NCBI GenBank assembly: GCA_000335715.1
Contig: AMYZ01000011.1
Span: 62,001-126,000, forward strand
Source of the DNA: a beta proteobacterium L13
Lineage (GTDB): Bacteria; Pseudomonadota; Gammaproteobacteria; Burkholderiales; Chromobacteriaceae
Direction: 5' to 3'
DNA length: 64,000 bases
Shown: piece after piece, positions 60,111-64,000 of the stretch
Numbering within the stretch: position 1 is the first letter of the stretch
Layout of the letters: the number at the start of each line of letters is the position of its first letter
Notes under the pieces: model-generated
What the model was told of the DNA's origin: nothing
Database searches by the model: none
The model's input: only the letters and a program-made list of their open reading frames with translations
Program-made: the position numbers and the translations under genes

Positions 60111-62486
60111 ATGTCTCAGACCAAATTCATCGTGCGCAAGGTAGCCGTTCTGGGTGCCGGCGTGATGGGGGCGCAAATCGCCGCTCATCTGGTTAATGCC
60201 AAGGTGCCAACCGTTCTGTTCGACCTTCCTGCCAAAGAAGGCAACAAGAATGCGATTGCACTGAAAGCTATCGAAGGCCTGAAAAAGCTCAAGCCGTCTC
60301 CACTGTCCAATAAAGACGCAGTGAACTATATCCAGCCTGCCAACTATGAAGATCACCTGCATCTGCTGAAAGACTGCGACCTGGTGATCGAGGCTATCGC
60401 TGAGCGCATGGATTGGAAGGCAGACCTGTACGCCAAGGTTGGCCCGCATCTGGGCGAAAATACCATCTTCGCTACCAATACATCGGGCTTGTCCATCAAC
60501 CAGCTGGCTGATTCGCTGCCTGCCGCATTGAAGCCACGTTTCTGCGGTGTGCATTTCTTCAACCCGCCGCGCTACATGCACCTGGTAGAAATCATTCCGT
60601 GCGTAGGTTCGGATGCTGGCATTCTGGATAACCTGGAACGCTTCCTGGTATCCACGCTGGGCAAGGGCGTGATTCGCGCCAAAGATACCCCGAACTTTGT
60701 GGCCAACCGCATCGGCGTGTTCTCCATGCTGGCGACCATCGCCAATGCCGAGAAGTTCGGTATCCGCTTTGACATCGTTGACGACCTGACTGGCCCGCGC
60801 CTCGGTCGTCCGAAGTCGGCTACTTTCCGCACCGCCGATGTGGTCGGTCTGGATACCTTCTCCCACGTGGTGAAAACCATGCAGGACACGCTGCCGAACG
60901 ACCCGTGGCACGCGCTGTTCCAGTCGCCGCAGTGGCTGCAGAAGCTGATCGCCGATGGCGCTTTGGGTGCCAAGACCAAGCGTGGTATCTACAAAAAAGA
61001 AGGCAAACTGATGTTTGTCATCGACCCGGCTACCGGCGAGTACGTTGGTGCCGGCCAGAAGGGTGACGATGCGGTCAAGGAAATCCTGAAGATCGCAAAC
61101 CCGGGCGAAAAATTCCAGAAGCTGCGCGAAAGCGAGCATCCGCAGGCGCAGTTCCTGTGGGCATGCTTCCGTGATGTGTTCCATTACATCGCTTTCCACC
61201 TGGGTGATATTGCCAACTGCGCGCGCGATGTCGATTTCGCCATTCGCTGGGGCTTTGGCTGGTCTGCCGGCCCGTTCGAGACCTGGCAGTCTGCCGGTTG
61301 GAAACAAGTCGCCGAGTGGGTTGATGCTGACGTGAAAGCGGGCAAGTCCCTGGCTGCGGCCAACCTGCCAGCCTGGGCGCTGGAAGCTGACCGTGCCGGC
61401 GTGCATTTTGTTGATGGTTCGTTTGACGCGACTGCCGGCAAGCTGGTTGGCCGCTCCACGCTGGACGTGTACGCACGTCAGCTGGCCCCGGCCAAAGTGC
61501 TGGGCGAGGCCGATGGCCTGCTGGGCGAGACTGTGTTCGAAAACGACGGTGTGCGTGCATTCACGACCGGTGACGACGTGCTGGTGGTGTCGTTCAAGTC
61601 CAAAGCGCATGCGATTGGTCCGGACGTGATCGACGGCGTGCACGCAGCGTTGGACATCGCCGAAGCCCGCTTCAAGGGCCTGGTGATCTGGCAAACCGAA
61701 GAGCCATTCTCGGTAGGGGCTGACCTGCAGTCCATGCTGCCAGCCTTCATGATGGGTGACTGGGATGCGATCGACACCATGGTGCGCCGCTTCCAGGAAA
61801 CCTCCATGCGCCTGCGCTACAGCCAGATTCCGACTGTTGCTGCAACCCAGGGTTACGTGTTCGGTGGTGGCTGCGAGTTTGCCATGCACTGCGACAAAGT
61901 TGTCGCTGCGCTGGAATCCTACGTGGGTCTGGTGGAGGTGGGCGTGGGCCTGCTGCCAGGTGGTGGCGGTTGCAAGGAGTTTGCCCTGCGTGCCGCGCGT
62001 GAAGCCAAAGGTGACGTGCTGGCCGCGCTGAAGGATTACTTCATGGCTATCGCTACCGCCAAAGTAGCGACCAGTGCACACGAAGCACAGGAAATCGGTT
62101 TCTTCCGCGCTACCGACAATGTGGTGTTCAACACCTACGAGCTGCTACACGTGGCCAAGCAACAGGCCCTGTCCATGTACGAATCGGGCTACCGCCCGCC
62201 AATGGCCGGCGGCAAGTTCCCGGTGGCCGGCCGTTCGGGTGCGGCTTCCATCAAGGGTCAGTTGGTGAACATGCTGGAAGGTCGCTTTATCAGCCAGCAC
62301 GACTTTACCATCGCCGGCCTGATTGCCGACGTGATGAGCGGTGGCGATGTCGAGCAAGGTACGCTGGTGAACGAGCAGTGGATCCTCGATCTGGAACGCA
62401 AGGCCTTCATGACCCTGCTCAAATCCAGCAAGACTCAGGACCGCATTGCCAACATGCTGACTACCGGCAAACCACTGCGTAACTAA
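60111..62486 (+). CDS. 3-hydroxyacyl-CoA dehydrogenase/enoyl-CoA hydratase, FadN-type domain order
   Basis: A 791-residue bifunctional beta-oxidation enzyme. The NAD-binding dehydrogenase comes first (VAVLGAGVMGAQIAAHLVN, then GVHFFNPPRYMHLVEIIP), and the hydratase/crotonase domain is C-terminal (QTEEPFSVGADLQSM, VFGGGCEFAMHCDKVVAAL, VGVGLLPGGGGCKEFALRAA). This order is the reverse of E. coli FadB and like Bacillus FadN. GAGGAAA precedes ATG 60111. A repeat word (61355) encodes Ala-Ala-Asn. It is co-directional with the thiolase 69 bases downstream. Confidence 0.94.
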   Translation: MSQTKFIVRKVAVLGAGVMGAQIAAHLVNAKVPTVLFDLPAKEGNKNAIALKAIEGLKKLKPSPLSNKDAVNYIQPANYEDHLHLLKDCDLVIEAIAERMDWKADLYAKVGPHLGENTIFATNTSGLSINQLADSLPAALKPRFCGVHFFNPPRYMHLVEIIPCVGSDAGILDNLERFLVSTLGKGVIRAKDTPNFVANRIGVFSMLATIANAEKFGIRFDIVDDLTGPRLGRPKSATFRTADVVGLDTFSHVVKTMQDTLPNDPWHALFQSPQWLQKLIADGALGAKTKRGIYKKEGKLMFVIDPATGEYVGAGQKGDDAVKEILKIANPGEKFQKLRESEHPQAQFLWACFRDVFHYIAFHLGDIANCARDVDFAIRWGFGWSAGPFETWQSAGWKQVAEWVDADVKAGKSLAAANLPAWALEADRAGVHFVDGSFDATAGKLVGRSTLDVYARQLAPAKVLGEADGLLGETVFENDGVRAFTTGDDVLVVSFKSKAHAIGPDVIDGVHAALDIAEARFKGLVIWQTEEPFSVGADLQSMLPAFMMGDWDAIDTMVRRFQETSMRLRYSQIPTVAATQGYVFGGGCEFAMHCDKVVAALESYVGLVEVGVGLLPGGGGCKEFALRAAREAKGDVLAALKDYFMAIATAKVATSAHEAQEIGFFRATDNVVFNTYELLHVAKQQALSMYESGYRPPMAGGKFPVAGRSGAASIKGQLVNMLEGRFISQHDFTIAGLIADVMSGGDVEQGTLVNEQWILDLERKAFMTLLKSSKTQDRIANMLTTGKPLRN

Positions 62487-62555
62487 TCACAGCCAGAATG
62501 CGGGCAAGCTGGCGGCTGAGGGGCTAAGCCAGCTTTGCCGAAGGAGATTGTAAAA

Positions 62556-63758
62556 ATGGTTAAACAAGTACAGGAAGCTTACATCGTTGCCGCCACCCGT
62601 ACCCCGGTGGGTAAGGCGCCACGTGGCATGATGCGCCATGTTCGCCCGGACGATATGCTGGCACACGTTATCACCGGTGCACTGGCGCAGGTGCCGACAC
62701 TGGACCCGAAACTGATTTCCGACTGCGTGGTAGGTTGCGCCTTCCCAGAGGCCGAGCAAGGCCTGAATATGGCGCGTATTGGCGTGCTGCTGGCTGGCCT
62801 GCCTAATACCGTCGGTGGTATTACTATCAACCGTTACTGCTCGTCCGGTATCAATGCGGTACAGATGGCTGCTGATCGCATCCGTCTGGGTGAAGCCGAT
62901 GTGGTGATTGCAGCTGGTTCCGAGTCCATGTCCATGGTGCCGATGATGGGCAACAAGGTGTCGCTGAACCCGGAAGTATTTGCCAAGGATGAAAACTATG
63001 CCATCGCTTACGGCATGGGTCTGACAGCCGAAAAAGTAGCACAGCAGTGGGGTATTTCGCGCGAAGATCAGGATGCGTTTGCGGTAGAGTCGCACCGTCG
63101 TGCCCTGGCTGCCATTGATGGCGGCAAGTTCAAGAACGAGATCACCCCGCTGGAAGTGACCTACCGCACACCTAACCTGGAAACTGGTGAAGTGGTTAGC
63201 AAGACCCGCGTACTGGATACCGACGAAGGCCCACGCCGCGAAACCACGCTGGAAGGCCTGGCCAAGCTGAAAACCGTGTTCGATGCCAAGGGTTCGGTCA
63301 CTGCCGGTAACTCCTCGCAAATGTCTGATGGCGCCGGTGCGGTGATTCTGGTGTCCGAGCGTGTGCTCAAAGAGTTCAACCTGACACCGCTGGCGCGTTA
63401 CGTTACCTTCTCGGTGAAAGGCGTTCCACCTGAAATCATGGGTATCGGCCCGAAAGAAGCCATCCCTGCGGCTTTGAAGCAGGCTGGCCTGGCACAGAGC
63501 GATCTGAAGTGGATCGAGCTGAACGAAGCCTTTGCCGCCCAGGCTTTGGCGGTGGCGCGTGACCTGGAGCTGGATATGTCGCTAGTGAACCCGCATGGTG
63601 GTGCCATTGCGTTGGGTCACCCGTTGGGTGCGACGGGCGCGATCCGTACCGCTACGCTGATCCACGGTATGCGCGATGCGGGCCAGCAAGGCCATGGCAT
63701 GGTGACCATGTGTATCGGTACTGGTATGGGTGCTGCGGGCATTATCGAAGTGCTGTAA
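62556..63758 (+). CDS. Acetyl-CoA acyltransferase (3-ketoacyl-CoA thiolase, FadA type)
   Basis: A 400-residue thiolase that completes each beta-oxidation round. The acyl-binding Cys is in NRYCSSGINAVQMA, the His in NPHGGAIALGHPLGATGAI, and the second catalytic Cys in MVTMCIGTGMGAAGI. The start at ATG 62556 is preceded by AAGGAG. It forms an operon with the FadN-type gene, the usual pairing. It ends at an inverted pair of repeat words. Confidence 0.95.
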   Translation: MVKQVQEAYIVAATRTPVGKAPRGMMRHVRPDDMLAHVITGALAQVPTLDPKLISDCVVGCAFPEAEQGLNMARIGVLLAGLPNTVGGITINRYCSSGINAVQMAADRIRLGEADVVIAAGSESMSMVPMMGNKVSLNPEVFAKDENYAIAYGMGLTAEKVAQQWGISREDQDAFAVESHRRALAAIDGGKFKNEITPLEVTYRTPNLETGEVVSKTRVLDTDEGPRRETTLEGLAKLKTVFDAKGSVTAGNSSQMSDGAGAVILVSERVLKEFNLTPLARYVTFSVKGVPPEIMGIGPKEAIPAALKQAGLAQSDLKWIELNEAFAAQALAVARDLELDMSLVNPHGGAIALGHPLGATGAIRTATLIHGMRDAGQQGHGMVTMCIGTGMGAAGIIEVL

Positions 63759-63766
63759 TCAGTGTG

Positions 63767-63830
63767 CTGCGGCCAACATCAATGTTGGCCGCAATTACCA
63801 AAAAAGCCGGCTGGGAAGCCGGCTTTTTTC
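63767..63830. terminator. Inverted repeat-word pair plus bidirectional terminator
   Basis: TGCGGCCAACAT (63768-63779) and ATGTTGGCCGCA (63782-63793) form a 12-bp stem. A second hairpin AAAAAGCCGGC/GCCGGCTTTTT (~63800-63829) has A and T runs on both sides and separates two convergent genes. Confidence 0.9.
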
Positions 63831-63846
63831 ATGAGCTGAGGTGTGT

Positions 63847-63999
63847 TTACAGGCGTTCCAGTGTTTCAAATTCTACCTGCTGGCAATCTTCGAATATTGC
63901 ATGGCTGTGCAAAATGCGAATCTGGTAAGACTTGCCGTTGGCCGCAAAGGTCAGCTCTCTACCATTGTCTGCGAGCCGCTTGGGTATCAGAAAAACACG
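63847..63999 (-). CDS. C-terminal end of an unrecognised protein (start outside the window)
   Basis: An open frame of 50 codons runs from the window edge to a TAA at 63847-63849 on the - strand. The residues include LADNGRELTFAANGKSYQIR and end QQVEFETLERL. It is convergent with the thiolase gene and follows a bidirectional terminator, so it is probably real. I do not recognise the family. A repeat word (63938) encodes Ala-Ala-Asn. Confidence 0.6.
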   Translation of the reverse strand, partial: RVFLIPKRLADNGRELTFAANGKSYQIRILHSHAIFEDCQQVEFETLERL

Positions 64000-64000
64000 T

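Overview
The window is a chromosomal segment of a GC-rich betaproteobacterium. Gene order and protein similarity point to the Neisseriales, probably Chromobacteriaceae (the Chromobacterium, Vogesella or Aquitalea type), but no rRNA or species marker is present, so this is inference. Nearly all of the 64 kb is housekeeping DNA with short gaps. I saw no tRNA, rRNA, CRISPR array or insertion sequence; one small stable RNA (SRP RNA) is present.

Layout. 1-8800 (+): end of a DegQ-type protease, a glutaredoxin-like protein, then lepA-lepB-DUF4845-rnc-era-(monooxygenase-like)-recO-pdxJ-acpS-nagZ, a block typical of Betaproteobacteria. 8829-14400: a chemoreceptor, a coiled-coil protein of unknown function, a phosphodiesterase-like enzyme, a cysteine-cluster protein and a diguanylate cyclase. 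14401-19229 (-): a four-gene iron-related operon (imelysin, di-haem oxidoreductase, imelysin-like, DUF1513) behind a clear Fur box. 19351-22087: the only plasmid- or island-like patch, with a small DNA-binding-type protein, a tyrosine recombinase and a KfrA-like protein around an AT-rich palindromic promoter. 22076-28843: msrC, phaB, rsgA-phhB-M48 protease, and orn-pgi-pncC. 28885-33982: a BMP-type nucleoside ABC transporter. 34060-38025: xerC, a MoxR ATPase, a TerB-like protein, a thioesterase, UspA, an XRE regulator and ffs. 38174-44923: argE, a sodium symporter, a cupin and a TRAP transporter. 45056-48087 (-): unknown protein, NlpC/P60 lipoprotein, Uup. 48234-54588 (+): folC-SPOR-cvpA-purF-metZ, in the order known from pseudomonads. 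54677-63758 (+): a fatty-acid degradation cluster with a PsrA-like regulator, fadE, thioesterase, fadL, a FadN-type bifunctional enzyme and a thiolase.

The most striking feature is not a gene. The word GTTGGCCGCA (core TTGGCCGCA, best form AAGGTTGGCCGCA) occurs about 42 times on the two strands, roughly once per 1.5 kb, against about 0.5 expected for a random 9-mer. It lies inside genes as Leu-Ala-Ala or Ala-Ala-Asn codons, and as inverted pairs just after genes, where it forms hairpins. That is how DNA uptake sequences behave in Neisseriaceae and Pasteurellaceae, yet the word matches neither known family. I propose it as a candidate uptake sequence.

Regulatory logic visible in the DNA: a Fur box inside the promoter of the imelysin operon; PsrA-type boxes at psrA and fadL, and a third, unexpected one before the chemoreceptor gene; inverted repeats before phaB, kfrA, the BMP gene and uspA; and a hairpin able to hide the ribosome-binding site of the acyl-CoA thioesterase gene.
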